This document shows, in pieces, positions 1 through 9,900 of a stretch of 20,673 bases of DNA (position 1 is the stretch's first letter; every line of letters begins with the position of its first letter). Both the position numbers and the translations under genes were made by a program. The stretch is taken from contig JABGQJ010000045.1 in NCBI GenBank assembly GCA_018648945.1, positions 1 to 20,673 of the forward strand. The letters run 5' to 3'. The notes below the pieces were generated by a model, which searched no databases, had not been told where the DNA came from, and saw nothing but the letters and a program-made list of their open reading frames with translations. The DNA is from Victivallales bacterium (lineage in GTDB: Bacteria > Verrucomicrobiota > Lentisphaeria > Oligosphaerales > Lenti-02).

Positions 1-12
1 GGGCTGTTTGCC

Positions 13-84
13 CCATTCCATCATTCCATCGTTCCACCATTCCATCGTTCCACCATTCCATCATTCCCCCATTCCCCCATTCCA
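13..84. repeat. 8-bp tandem repeat, nine units
   Basis: Nine consecutive 8-base units run without a length change. The units are variants of YCRTTCCM: CCATTCCA, TCATTCCA, TCGTTCCA, CCATTCCA, TCGTTCCA, CCATTCCA, TCATTCCC, CCATTCCC and CCATTCCA. A degenerate tenth unit (TTCTCCCA) follows and runs into the ribosome binding site of the next gene. The array begins close to the window edge and could extend further upstream in degraded form. Its function is unknown. It is a simple-sequence array with no spacers, so it is not CRISPR. Confidence 0.9.
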
Positions 85-104
85 TTCTCCCAGGAGTTTC
101 CCCC

Positions 105-1190
105 ATGCTGATCGATTCACACACGCATTTCGGTGACTGGGACAGCGTCAAGCCGCTGGAAGAGATGTACGGCGCCATGATGACCGAGATGGACGCCAAT
201 GGCGTGGACCGCTTTGTCATCGCGGTCACCGGCGGCTATGCCGGGCAGTATGGCGGCTTCCGGCTGGCGGACGCGCTGTGGTTCAAGCGGCGGCAACCAG
301 AGCGCGTGTTTGTGCTTGGTGGGCTGGATTGGAGCGGGATCGTGGGGGGGGAGACGGCCCCCGTGTACCCGCTCCCCGAACAGCTTGATCTGCTACGCTC
401 GGCGGGCTGCGACGGCCTGAAGTTGCTCAATGGCAAGCCCGACAACCGCAAGGTTCTCGGGCATGCCCTGGACAGCGAGATCCTGGAACCCATGTACCGC
501 TGGCTGGAGGAAAACGACTGGGCCTGTGTCTGGCACGTGGCCGATCCCCCGGAGTTCTGGAACCCGGACACCACGCCGCTCTGGGCTCGCCGCAATGGCT
601 GGTGGTACGACGAGACGTGCCCGCAGAAGGTCCAGATCGATGGCGAGGCGAAGCGCGTGTTTGCCAAACATCCGGCCATCCAGTTCGCCCTGGCCCACTT
701 CTTCTTCACCTCCCAGGATCTGGACGCGGCAGACGAATTGCTGACCCAGAACCCCGGCGTGAACCTGGATCTGGCCCCCGGCGTGGAGATGCTCCACAAC
801 TTCACTGCCAATCGCGAACAGGCGCGGGCATTCTTCGAGAAGTGGTCCGAACGCATCCTCTACGGCACGGATATCGGCATGGCTGCCCATGGCACCCATC
901 CCCAGCGCGGTTGGATGGTGCGGCATTTCCTGGAGACCAACGACATCTTCGAGGTCCCCGACGACGCCTTCATGTTGCCCGATGACCGGCACACACTGCA
1001 CGGTATCGGCATCTCGCCGGAGGCCTGCGCCAATATCTACGGCAAGAATGCGGTTCGTCTCTTTGGCGAAACCCCCGCCCTCGTGGATGACGAGGCCTGT
1101 CGGGCCCTCTGCGAGCGCCTCATCGCCAGCGCCGCCCGGCACGGTGCTACCGATGCCGCCGCAGAGGTCCTCCTTGCCGAACTTGAGTGA
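105..1190 (+). CDS. Amidohydrolase family protein (Amidohydro_2-like metal-dependent hydrolase)
   Basis: This 361-aa protein fits the TIM-barrel metal-dependent hydrolase superfamily, in the Amidohydro_2 branch that includes ACMSD-type decarboxylases. The N-terminal strand carries the metal-binding HxH motif (DSHTHFG, H6 and H8). Further likely metal or active-site residues are H144 (VWHVAD), H198 (ALAHFF) and D256 in YGTDIG, in the order and spacing the family shows. The length is normal for the family. The ATG at 105 is supported by AGGAG at 92-96. There is no signal peptide, so the enzyme should be cytosolic. The substrate cannot be told from sequence. It sits 287 bp upstream of the secretion genes and is probably an unrelated neighbour that marks the edge of the T6SS locus. 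Confidence 0.87.
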   Translation: MLIDSHTHFGDWDSVKPLEEMYGAMMTEMDANGVDRFVIAVTGGYAGQYGGFRLADALWFKRRQPERVFVLGGLDWSGIVGGETAPVYPLPEQLDLLRSAGCDGLKLLNGKPDNRKVLGHALDSEILEPMYRWLEENDWACVWHVADPPEFWNPDTTPLWARRNGWWYDETCPQKVQIDGEAKRVFAKHPAIQFALAHFFFTSQDLDAADELLTQNPGVNLDLAPGVEMLHNFTANREQARAFFEKWSERILYGTDIGMAAHGTHPQRGWMVRHFLETNDIFEVPDDAFMLPDDRHTLHGIGISPEACANIYGKNAVRLFGETPALVDDEACRALCERLIASAARHGATDAAAEVLLAELE

Positions 1191-1204
1191 TAGACGGGCG
1201 GGCA

Positions 1205-1242
1205 AGCGGCGGTGGACGGGCCGCTGACCAATCCCGGTTTTT
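1205..1242 (+). terminator. Weak candidate rho-independent terminator after the amidohydrolase gene
   Basis: A 6-bp perfect stem (AGCGGC at 1205-1210, GCCGCT at 1220-1225) with a 9-nt loop lies 14 bp past the stop codon. A run of five T follows at 1238-1242. The T run starts 12 nt after the stem, which is farther than in a strong intrinsic terminator, so this is a weak candidate only. Confidence 0.25.
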
Positions 1243-1255
1243 CAGGACCGCCACG

Positions 1256-1284
1256 TTGAAAGTGGGACCGTGCTTCGGTACGTT
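1256..1284 (+). promoter_or_regulatory. Possible sigma-70-type promoter for the T6SS gene run
   Basis: TTGAAA at 1256-1261 is a good -35 match. It is followed 17 bp later by TACGTT (1279-1284), a poor -10 with only the TA and final T conserved. A second weak -10-like word, TATGCA, lies at 1305-1310. The 287-bp gap 1191-1477 is the longest non-coding stretch in the window and the only one large enough to hold an operon promoter upstream of 1478. No clear sigma-54 (-24/-12) site was seen in it. The exact promoter position is a guess. Confidence 0.2.
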
Positions 1285-1477
1285 AAGCCGCGTGAAGGTG
1301 GTTTTATGCATACTCTTTTTCCGGGCTGGTTCACGGCCCACGGTCGCGATTCCCATCACCAACTCCTGGATGTTCCATGCGCCGCGTATGGCCGCGTCCC
1401 CATCCTGTCACGGTCGGGTGCACGAAGGGATCAGCCTGGCCGAAGGGGTGCCGGGACGTCTGAGATAGGGAACGGCA

Positions 1478-3373
1478 ATGCTTCCTGAAGGATATAGAGC
1501 AATCTGCTTTGCTGCGGCCGAGGAAACCCCGGTCGGGGTCCGCGTGGCAGTTGTACTCGCCGACCGAGACGAGGGCGCGCCCTCCTTCTCCGTGTTGCGC
1601 GAGGGGATCGACTGTCAGGTTCTGCTGGGGTGCCTGCTTGACGGCGCCGGCGGCGTGCTCGACTGGTGCGAAGTATGGGTGCAGGCCCTGCCCCCGGCCG
1701 CGTCCGAAGGCTTGCCGGCCCTGCTCATGAACTGCGCGGCCGACGTTTCCTGGCGCCGTCTTCGCGAGCGCCTGCTTTCAGACACCATGGTCCACGGTTG
1801 GTGGGAGGAGCTGTCCGAACCCTTGGTCGTGGATTTGTTGACGGACGTGGCGCGCCCCAGTTCCGTGGTTCTGGGCTGTCCCTGTGCCGTGGAGACGGAC
1901 GAGGCGCGCTTGGCCAACGCCGAGCTTCCCCCCTATGGCACGACCCTGACACGCTACCTCAGAGTCGAGGGAGCGGAACCGGTCTGGATCCCCCTCACCG
2001 ACGGAGCCCCAACCGGCGCGACGACAACCACTCTGGCCGATGTCCTCGAACTGCCCAGTCCGCTTCTACTCAACCCGGCGGGGGGCGGGGTTTTGGTTCG
2101 GCGTCTGGAGTCCTGCGACCTCCGGGGCTACCTGCAACTTCTGGAGGGTACCTCGCTTAGCGACGCCTATGGTGGCGAACGGACGACCGAGCTGGGAGCC
2201 TTGCCGATCGCCGAGGAGCGGTGGCGGCGATTGGCCCTGTCCGACTGGCATTACCTGGCCGGAAGTCGCGGGGCGGCAGGCCGGGCCGTGGAGACGTTCC
2301 ATCTGAAAGTGCGTCTCCTGCACGGCTTGGCGGAGACCTTGCACAACACCATCGAGGCGCTGCGCCAACCTATCCTGAATCTCTCGCCCGATAGTTTCCG
2401 CGTGGCGTTGCCTGTTGCCGCCGAAGGCGGCCTCCCCATGCTCTGGAATGCCGCAGTTCGTCTTGTGGACCGGGGCGTGCCCGTGGCAGTGGAAGGTGAG
2501 GATGGCACCCCCTTCGGCTTCCTCCGGGGCGCCAACGTGGATACAGCCTACAGCCCGGCCATCGCCACCGGGCGCCATGCGGGTCGCGGCCGGATTCGTC
2601 TCCACAAGGCCGAGGCCGAAGCCGCCGGTGGCGTCCGCGTCAACGGGCACCTGGCCATTCGCGAACTGCCCGTGCATGCCGACCACGCTCTGCTACGCTT
2701 CCGCCTGGAGGTGAGCGGCGTGCCCCTCTGGTTCCGGGCCACGCTCGACACGGCGACGAGCGTCGAGGGGGAGTGCCCCTTCACCTCCTTCACGTGTCCG
2801 GCTCCGTCGGCGGCGATCGAGGATCTGGTGTCCGAGAAGTACCTGGATTTCCCCGATGCCCACTACGAGTTCGTCAGCGTCACCGATCTCGGCTACGACC
2901 TGATCAGTCTGGGTTTGCTTGGCACTCGCGTGTTTCTCTGTGGCCCGGAGCAGAGCGTGCGGGAACGGGCCCAGGACTTGCGGACCTTTGCCGCATCCCT
3001 CGAGGAAGGTCAGCTGGTGCCGCAGATCGTGGCTGCGCTGCGCCAGGACGCCGCAGTGGCCGGTCGCTTCGGCCCCGGTTGCCTTGCCATGGCCGGCGAC
3101 GTGTCCCCGGAGGAGGTGGCGTCCGTCGTGCCGATCGACCAGTGGGGACAGCTCCTCGGTGTTCTGATACGCCTCTTTGGCGACCGCCCGGAAAGCTACC
3201 ATCGCCCCCCCCGCGACGGCTTCTCCAACGGCAGGGCTGGCATCATGTTCCAGCGCCTGCTTGCCGACCTCAGCGCGCTGACCCTGGCCAGTCGCAGCCT
3301 CATCGTTCCCGACTGGGAGGCAAACGCCGAAATCCAGTCCTTGCTCGACGACTTTGTGGGCACCGGCGGCTAA
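1478..3373 (+). CDS. Unrecognised 631-aa protein, first gene of the T6SS run
   Basis: I do not recognise a family for this 631-aa protein. It has no signal peptide and no membrane segment, so it should be cytoplasmic. The region around residues 300-450 alternates short hydrophobic stretches with glycine and charged residues and looks strand-rich. The last 180 residues look more helical, with a glycine- and arginine-rich patch (residues about 570-590) near the C-terminus. It does not resemble TssA, TssB, TssC, TssF or TssG by any motif I can see. The ATG at 1478 has AGGGAA at 1467-1472. It lies 60 bp before the lipoprotein gene on the same strand and is probably co-transcribed with it, so a T6SS accessory or regulatory role is inferred from position only. 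A rare adaptor or cytosolic partner of the kinase-like protein at 3942 is one possibility. Confidence 0.85.
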   Translation: MLPEGYRAICFAAAEETPVGVRVAVVLADRDEGAPSFSVLREGIDCQVLLGCLLDGAGGVLDWCEVWVQALPPAASEGLPALLMNCAADVSWRRLRERLLSDTMVHGWWEELSEPLVVDLLTDVARPSSVVLGCPCAVETDEARLANAELPPYGTTLTRYLRVEGAEPVWIPLTDGAPTGATTTTLADVLELPSPLLLNPAGGGVLVRRLESCDLRGYLQLLEGTSLSDAYGGERTTELGALPIAEERWRRLALSDWHYLAGSRGAAGRAVETFHLKVRLLHGLAETLHNTIEALRQPILNLSPDSFRVALPVAAEGGLPMLWNAAVRLVDRGVPVAVEGEDGTPFGFLRGANVDTAYSPAIATGRHAGRGRIRLHKAEAEAAGGVRVNGHLAIRELPVHADHALLRFRLEVSGVPLWFRATLDTATSVEGECPFTSFTCPAPSAAIEDLVSEKYLDFPDAHYEFVSVTDLGYDLISLGLLGTRVFLCGPEQSVRERAQDLRTFAASLEEGQLVPQIVAALRQDAAVAGRFGPGCLAMAGDVSPEEVASVVPIDQWGQLLGVLIRLFGDRPESYHRPPRDGFSNGRAGIMFQRLLADLSALTLASRSLIVPDWEANAEIQSLLDDFVGTGG

Positions 3374-3433
3374 CGCGCCGCGCCCGATCCCCTTCTTCGA
3401 CAGACCTCCCCCAAAACCAAAGGAGGAATCCCC

Positions 3434-3901
3434 ATGCAGACCTCAATTGCCGTCCGTGCCCTCGGTATCCTCTCCCTCGTCGCGCTGGCTTCCGGCTGCA
3501 CCCGAATGGGGCAGTACACTGTGCAGCTCTCCCTAGACGAGTCCATGGCTGCGGGCGCGAAGAGCGCCACGGTGGAGCTTGTCGGCGTCAACGTGCTCCA
3601 GCGAGAGAACCCGAATGTCCGCGATACGGATGGTCGCCAGACCCTCCAATTCGGGGCCAACATGGCCAAGACCCAGACACTTCACTGGACCGACGAAAAG
3701 TGGAAGGTGTGGAAGGCCCGGGGCTCCTACTACTTGCTGGTCTTCGGTGAGCTTCCGGATGGATCCTCCAAGCTGGAGCTGCCGCTGAATACCAAGGCAT
3801 GGCCCAGTGCCGTGGCGCGTGGCAAGAACAGGGAGCCCCTTCAACTGATCATCCACGAGAACCAGATCGAGTGCGTGACGCCCTGCAAGCCGCTTGAATA
3901 G
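3434..3901 (+). CDS. Outer-membrane lipoprotein, candidate TssJ equivalent
   Basis: This 155-aa protein begins with a typical lipoprotein signal: R8, a hydrophobic core, then the lipobox ASG-C22. Residue +2 is Thr, not Asp, so Lol sorting to the outer membrane is expected. The mature part, about 134 aa, looks beta-rich, matching the size and style of TssJ, which has a small transthyretin-like sandwich that docks on the C-terminus of TssM. I do not see clear TssJ sequence motifs, so the assignment rests on size, lipidation and position upstream of tssK-tssL-tssM. Two cysteines near the end (C147, C151) could pair. A very strong ribosome binding site, AGGAGG at 3421-3426, lies 7 nt before the ATG. 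It could instead be an unrelated small lipoprotein that assists the giant membrane protein encoded next. Confidence 0.8.
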   Translation: MQTSIAVRALGILSLVALASGCTRMGQYTVQLSLDESMAAGAKSATVELVGVNVLQRENPNVRDTDGRQTLQFGANMAKTQTLHWTDEKWKVWKARGSYYLLVFGELPDGSSKLELPLNTKAWPSAVARGKNREPLQLIIHENQIECVTPCKPLE

Positions 3902-3941
3902 GCTCTCCTGACCACGGTCCTCCGGGATCCCCCCGCAACTC

Positions 3942-6900
3942 ATGGCCCTACGACTGCACAGAATCGGCCCGGCCGACCGTTCCGGGTCTGACCGCATCGA
4001 CTTCCAGCTCCCCCCGGGGCTGGTTGCCGACGAGGGGCGGCGCGAGAGCCTTTTCCAGCAGTTCCGAGCAGTCTTTGAAGCCCAGGGACGGGTGACCAAG
4101 TCCAACCTGCCCGGCGCCGAGAACTGGCTTCTGGTCGAGGATTGGGCCAAGGAGGGTCCTCACCGCGCCCACTACCTCTCGCCCCATTGCGATCTCACCG
4201 GCGACATGTTCCTTGGCGAGAAGGCCTTCTCGCCCCAGCAATGCCACCGCCTCGCCACCCAGCTTGTTCAAGCCCTCCAAGCTCTGCAAGCCGCGTCCGG
4301 CCAAGCCCACGGCGACCTGCTACTCCCGACCGGCGAACTGAACCGCGAGATCTTCGCCTTTGCCCGGCACCGGCGCGACGATTTCGGGCGACTTCTTCTC
4401 GCCTTCCCCCTGGCCCGCGATCAGGTCTCTGGCCCGGATGCGGCCCCGGCCCAACGCCGCGACTGCCGCGCCATTGGCGTCTTCATCCGCGCCCTCTGTT
4501 GCGACCAGCCCACCATCTTCGGCAAGCAGCAGAAGGGCTGGTGCGACCTTCTGCAAGACCTCGACAATCCCTCTCACGATATCTCTCTTGCCGCCATCGC
4601 CACCCGCCTCGCCGGGCTCCGCCCCAAGAAGAGCCACCCCGTGCTCTGGGCGACAATTGCCGTGGTGGCGGCCCTGGGAACGCCCCTCGCCATTCCCTCG
4701 GTGCAGCACTATCTCCGCGGCCTCTTGCTCGATCCGGCACCATACTACGACGTCCTCGTGGCCTGGGATAGCTGGCTGGAACGCGTGGCCAAGCCGCTTG
4801 CCGAGCTGCGGGAGGTGGATTCTCCGCCCACGGATGCGCTCCGCTCCCTGCAGGATCTCGATACCCAGCAACGGTCGTGGAATGCCTACGACATCCTGAC
4901 GGACGCCGACCGGGACGACGTGGACGGCATGGAGCTTGACGATGGCGGCAACCTGAAATCGGTCGATGCCGCGAAGATCCGCCGGTGGGTCCGCCGCCTC
5001 TCGCGGTTCGACCGGAAACGGCTGGATGCCCTGCTGGCGAGAGTGGCGGAGCTCGACGCGTATTTCGCGGAGGATTCGCCTCTCGTCGATGATCTGCGCG
5101 CGGCCAGGGGAGCCTTCCCGACGGCGTGGCAGAGGCCACGCGCCTACCTGGAGGAGCTTGCCGGCCAGAGCAACCCGGAGAAACCCCGCAGACGAGCCAT
5201 CTGGCTGCCCAAGGGCATCCGGGCCATCCGCACTGCCGGTGAGATCTCCCGCATTCGGGCGGAAGTCGGCAAACAGATTGACGAGCTGACCGCCAAGGGC
5301 AAGGCAGGAGAGCCAAGCCAAGCCTGCGACAGCCGGATCGTGCCGAAGCTGCGAGACTGGCTTGACAGCCTGGCGGTTAGCCAGGGCGACAAGGGAACAA
5401 CCGACGACCTGGAGAACGCCAGGAGCCAGATTGAGCCTGGCTCCCCCGACCGGAGAGCCTTCGACCGACTCAGGGAGTCCGTCGCCAATGTGGTCAGGAC
5501 ATGGGAGCTGTTGGTGGCGACTGAATCGGTTGCCCGTTTCGAGGATGGCCTCGCCAAGAAGTTCCCGGATGCATGCGGCACGGCGGCCGATGCCCTTGCG
5601 GAGCCACGACGGTATCTGGAGCTGTTCGAGGAATGGGAGAACAGGATTCCCCGGAAGGAGAGGGAAATACAGTGGTGGGAGCGGATGATGACCGAGACGG
5701 ACCGCCCCACCTCGATCTCTTCCATCAACGTGGTATGGCGGGAAAGCCGGGGACGTTTCCTGGGGGATCGGCCCGCAGCCGAGGCCGCCCCCCGATACGG
5801 CGACGCCAAGGTTCAATACCTGGCGGCCAAGGAGGCCTTGGACACATTCAAGGAGTCGTTGCAGAAGACCGCCAAGCAGTATGAGGGGTACCAATACGCA
5901 GACGGCTCGGCCGCCACGCCCATTTCCGGCTCGCAGGCCGTTCAGACAAACTGGAAGACATGCCGGGAATCCCTGGCCAACGCTTGGGCGGGTGCGTTCG
6001 TGCGTTCGCGCGGCAGGAAGCTGAACCTGCATGGCCTTCCCGACTTCCCCAAGGACACGGCCTCCGCCCCCGATTCCATGCTGACAGAGTACAGAGGCAG
6101 TCTGGCGGCCCTTGATCGCTACTTCGCCGTCCTCAATGCATCATTGCTTCGCATCGAGCAGTTCAGCGCCGGGAAGTCACTCGTGGCCGATGTGCCGCCG
6201 GCCTCGGTGAAAGCCTGCATTTCCGCAGCGGACATGGCGCTCGATTCGCTCGTCACCATGCTTGATGCCCCCACATCGCGTCGGCAGGACGTGGTGAAGG
6301 GAATCGACAGGCTCGCCACGTTTGCAGCTCTGGGCAGTGACGATCGGGATCTGCGTGTTCTGAGGGAGCAGCTGGCGGCGTCCATCAAGAGCGTTGACCT
6401 GTTGAGCAAAGGCATTGCCAAGGTCGGCGAACTGGCGGCTGGCCGTTCAGCAGACCTGCTGCAGGCGGAAGGAGCCGCGGAGTTCCTGCGCGACTTGACG
6501 GGCGCAGAGGGGAGTGAGCCCAGTGATAGGCAGGGGGAGAGCGCCAGACAAGCCCTGCGGATGCACGCATGGTGGCGCCTGACGTTCCCCGGACAGGACG
6601 AGGCAGACGTCAAGAAGCTCGCCGAGCAAGTGTGGGAGCAGGTTCAGGTCAGGGCCGACGACGATGAGACCGTGCTTGCCCGCTTCCAGACGTTGCGGCG
6701 CCTCCAGACCGGGCGGCGCGAACTGGCTACCACGCTGGCCAAGGTATGCCCGACCGGCATCCCCGATCCCGACCCGACCATGCGAACGGCAGTCGCTGGG
6801 ACGCTCGACGGGTGGGTGCGGGCGGAGTTCCACAAGACCAAGGTCGATGCTTCCTCGCTGACCGCAGCAATCGACAATCTGTCCCGGGTGGCCAGAAGCA

Positions 6901-9900
6901 TGGGGAAAGCTCTGGCCAGCAGCGACTGGGAGGCCGCGCCAGGAGTCAACGAGGACGCACTGAACGAGTACGCCCCGCTGGCCGGCAAGCTATCGGAGGA
7001 GGCGTTCCGGGAGTGGGCCGACGCGGTGCCAGACTGCGTCAGGCTTCTCGTGGGCGCGAACCGCGCCGGCGAAGTCACGAAGTGGGAAGCGAACGCCAGC
7101 AGGCTCGAGGCGGGCTACGAGAGGCTCAACACGGAATATGGCAAGGACTACCGGACCGAGTGCGATGCCGCGAGGCAGGCGCTCGATCGGCTGCAGCGCG
7201 AGCTGAAAGGGAAGGACGGGAAGGGGAGTTTCCCGTATTACTTGGTGAAGCGGAACGAGGCGGATTACGGGAAGGAGACGAAGCTGTTGGGCGACCGAGT
7301 CTCCCGAGCCGAGGAGGCCCTGGACGCGATCATGTCGCCGGCGAAGTGGCTCGCGGAGACACGGAAGGTGGCTCTGCGCCTGCCCGCTCTGGACGGGGCG
7401 CCAGGCGGCCAGGTGGCCTTGCCACCATTCGAGGACCGGTGGACGCAACTGCGTGGCCAGTTCCTGAGGGGGCAGACTGCCGAGAGCTTGGCAGGGGACG
7501 CGAACCGGATGCGTTTCCGCAAACTGCGCAACGATGCGCGGGCGACGCGCGAGCAGCTGTGGAAGGCAAACAACAGCCTGCCCATCGCCATTGAGCTAGC
7601 CCCGCCGCCGGACGCGAACACCGGGCGGCAGATCCGAGCGGGCTTGCAGAAGGCGCGGGACGCGCTTCTGGCAACGTTCCTTGCTTCGGCCGAGACCAGG
7701 GAGCCAGCCTACTGGCAGGACGGCAAGTGGGCGGCGAGTGCGAGCTGGCAGGGCGTCGACACGGGCTTGGCAGCCGCGCGTGACCTCGCCAGCAAGCTAC
7801 CTCGGCAACTGGTCACGGCTCAGGCGCTACTCGACAACTTCCACCTGCTGGGCCAGAAGGACCAGTCGGGGCAGTCTCTGGGCGCCATCCGGGCCAGATG
7901 GCAGCCGGGGCAGGGCGCAACCGGCGCGCTTCTCCGGGAGGTGGGGGCAGTGCAGACGCTCCTCTCCCGCCTGGAGATTCTGGCTGAGATCGAGGCCCCG
8001 GGGCTCGAACCGACGAAGCTGGTGGCAATCGCCCGGCGGGCGGGTCTCGGGCTTCCCGAGCAGTTCGCGGCCTGGGAACGGCTCGCCCCGGCCTCCACCA
8101 ACCGCTGGCCTCGCGATGGGAAGGAATGGCAGGGCGAGCAGGTCCTGAGCACGTCTCTCCGCGAGAAGAAGGTGGACGAGAAAGTCGTCGCCGACCGCTT
8201 CAGCAGAGAGCGGAAACAGCGCTGGCATCGGGCGCTGGCAGGCGCCATTCCCGAGGCGGATGTCTTCCGCGCCGCCGCGGGCTTTGGGGTCAGTGGGGAC
8301 GAGTCCTTCGCAGCCTGGCAGGCGCTGAAAAGTGTGCCGGCTGGGGCAGAGGGCCTGAGGGGCGACCTCAAACTCGCCCAGGAACTCTGGCCCGATAAGC
8401 CGTGGCAAGGGGTGGCCAGCACGCGTTGGGCAAGGGTGTTCAGCCGCGCCGACAAGGCGGACAGCATCAAAGACCTGGCCACGGGCAAGGATCTCGATGC
8501 CCTGCGGAGCGATGCGACAGTGAAGGCACTGGACGACCGGAGCACCTACAATCTGCTCTTGGCGAGGATGAAGGCGGCTGCTGGCGCCCTGCAGGCGGAT
8601 GGGGCCGGGGGGGCACCGGATCCAGATGCGCAGAGGAACCTTCAGCTCTGGCTGGGAGAACATGTCGGCGCCAAGCCAGCGGACGGCAACTGGCCAGACA
8701 CGCCACTTGGGAAGCTTGCCAGGGAGCTGTGGGAAAAGGCCAGCGCCGATGACAAGACGGGGGAGGATGCCGGTCTGGACAAGGCGGGGCCGGCACGTGA
8801 AGGGGGCGCGCGGGGCTGGGTACTTGCCGAGGTCTCCTATGACGACGGGCAAGGCGATTGGGCAGTCTATGACGGCACCGGGGAACCCGATTGGCTGAAG
8901 TACTCGAAGGGCACTCAGTCCATCGTCTTCCGCAAGGTGGGGACCGCCGGTGCCTCGAGCTACATCTGCACGACCGAGGTCTCGATCAGGCAGGTGACCG
9001 AGGCGCTCAGCACAGCCATAAGGTGGATCTTGTTCTGGCAGACCGTGCCTGACAAGAAGCTGCACGAGGCAATGGAAGCGGCCAGGCTGGCCGAGGAGGA
9101 GAAGGACCAGCGGGAGAAGGACAAACAGTTGAGGAAGGCTAAGAAGACATACGGCCAGGTCAACACGATTCTGTGCTGGCGACTCGCTGTCTTGGACGGC
9201 CTCGATCTGCGGTTGGGGTTCCGCGAGGAGTGGTTCGACAGCCTGGAGGAGGTCTGGACTGTGAGGAGGAAGGAGATCACCGGTGTGACCACCCCGGACG
9301 AGGAGGATCCCGCCCGCTGGTTGGGGCCGACGAGCTGCGCGTACCTGGCCTCACTGTATGGGTGTCGTCTCCCGACTACCCAGGAATGGAGGCAAGCAGC
9401 GAAGGTGGGAGGCAATGTTCTCGGGAATGCCTGTGACCGGAACTGGGGCAACTGCTACCGCGCATTCGAGAAGGAGGGGCTTCTTCGCGTTGGCGAGACG
9501 GATGCCACCACAACCCCGCTCATGCAAGGGACTTTCGCGGTTGAGTTGAGCGACGAGACCTCGTGGCAAGCAAACGAGGCCGTGACCGATGATTACCTCT
9601 GGTTCGCACCGGTTGGGGGCACGGACGAGCGCAAGGTGCATTACGTGCTGGACAACGTGGCCGAATTCGTGTGCACGGAGGCCAGAGCGCTGGATGGATG
9701 GCTCGGGGAGGCAGGCAGGCCGGTAGGCATGCTGGAGGAGTTGTTGAATGGCACCAGCAGTGTGGCAGGCGGGTCGGCGCTTTCGCCGCCGAAGTACTGC
9801 AACGCCAGCGCCGAACCTGTGCGAGTCGATGGGCTGGGACCCGCAACGGGGTACGCGGACGTGGGGTTCCGCCTGGCCTTCTCCGCGAGTCCGCCCAGCC

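Noticed and set aside
1187..1488. Small + strand open frames at 1187-1468 and 1270-1488 in the intergenic gap
   Set aside because: No ribosome binding site of note, no recognisable sequence, and the second runs into the start of the 631-aa gene. They look like chance frames.
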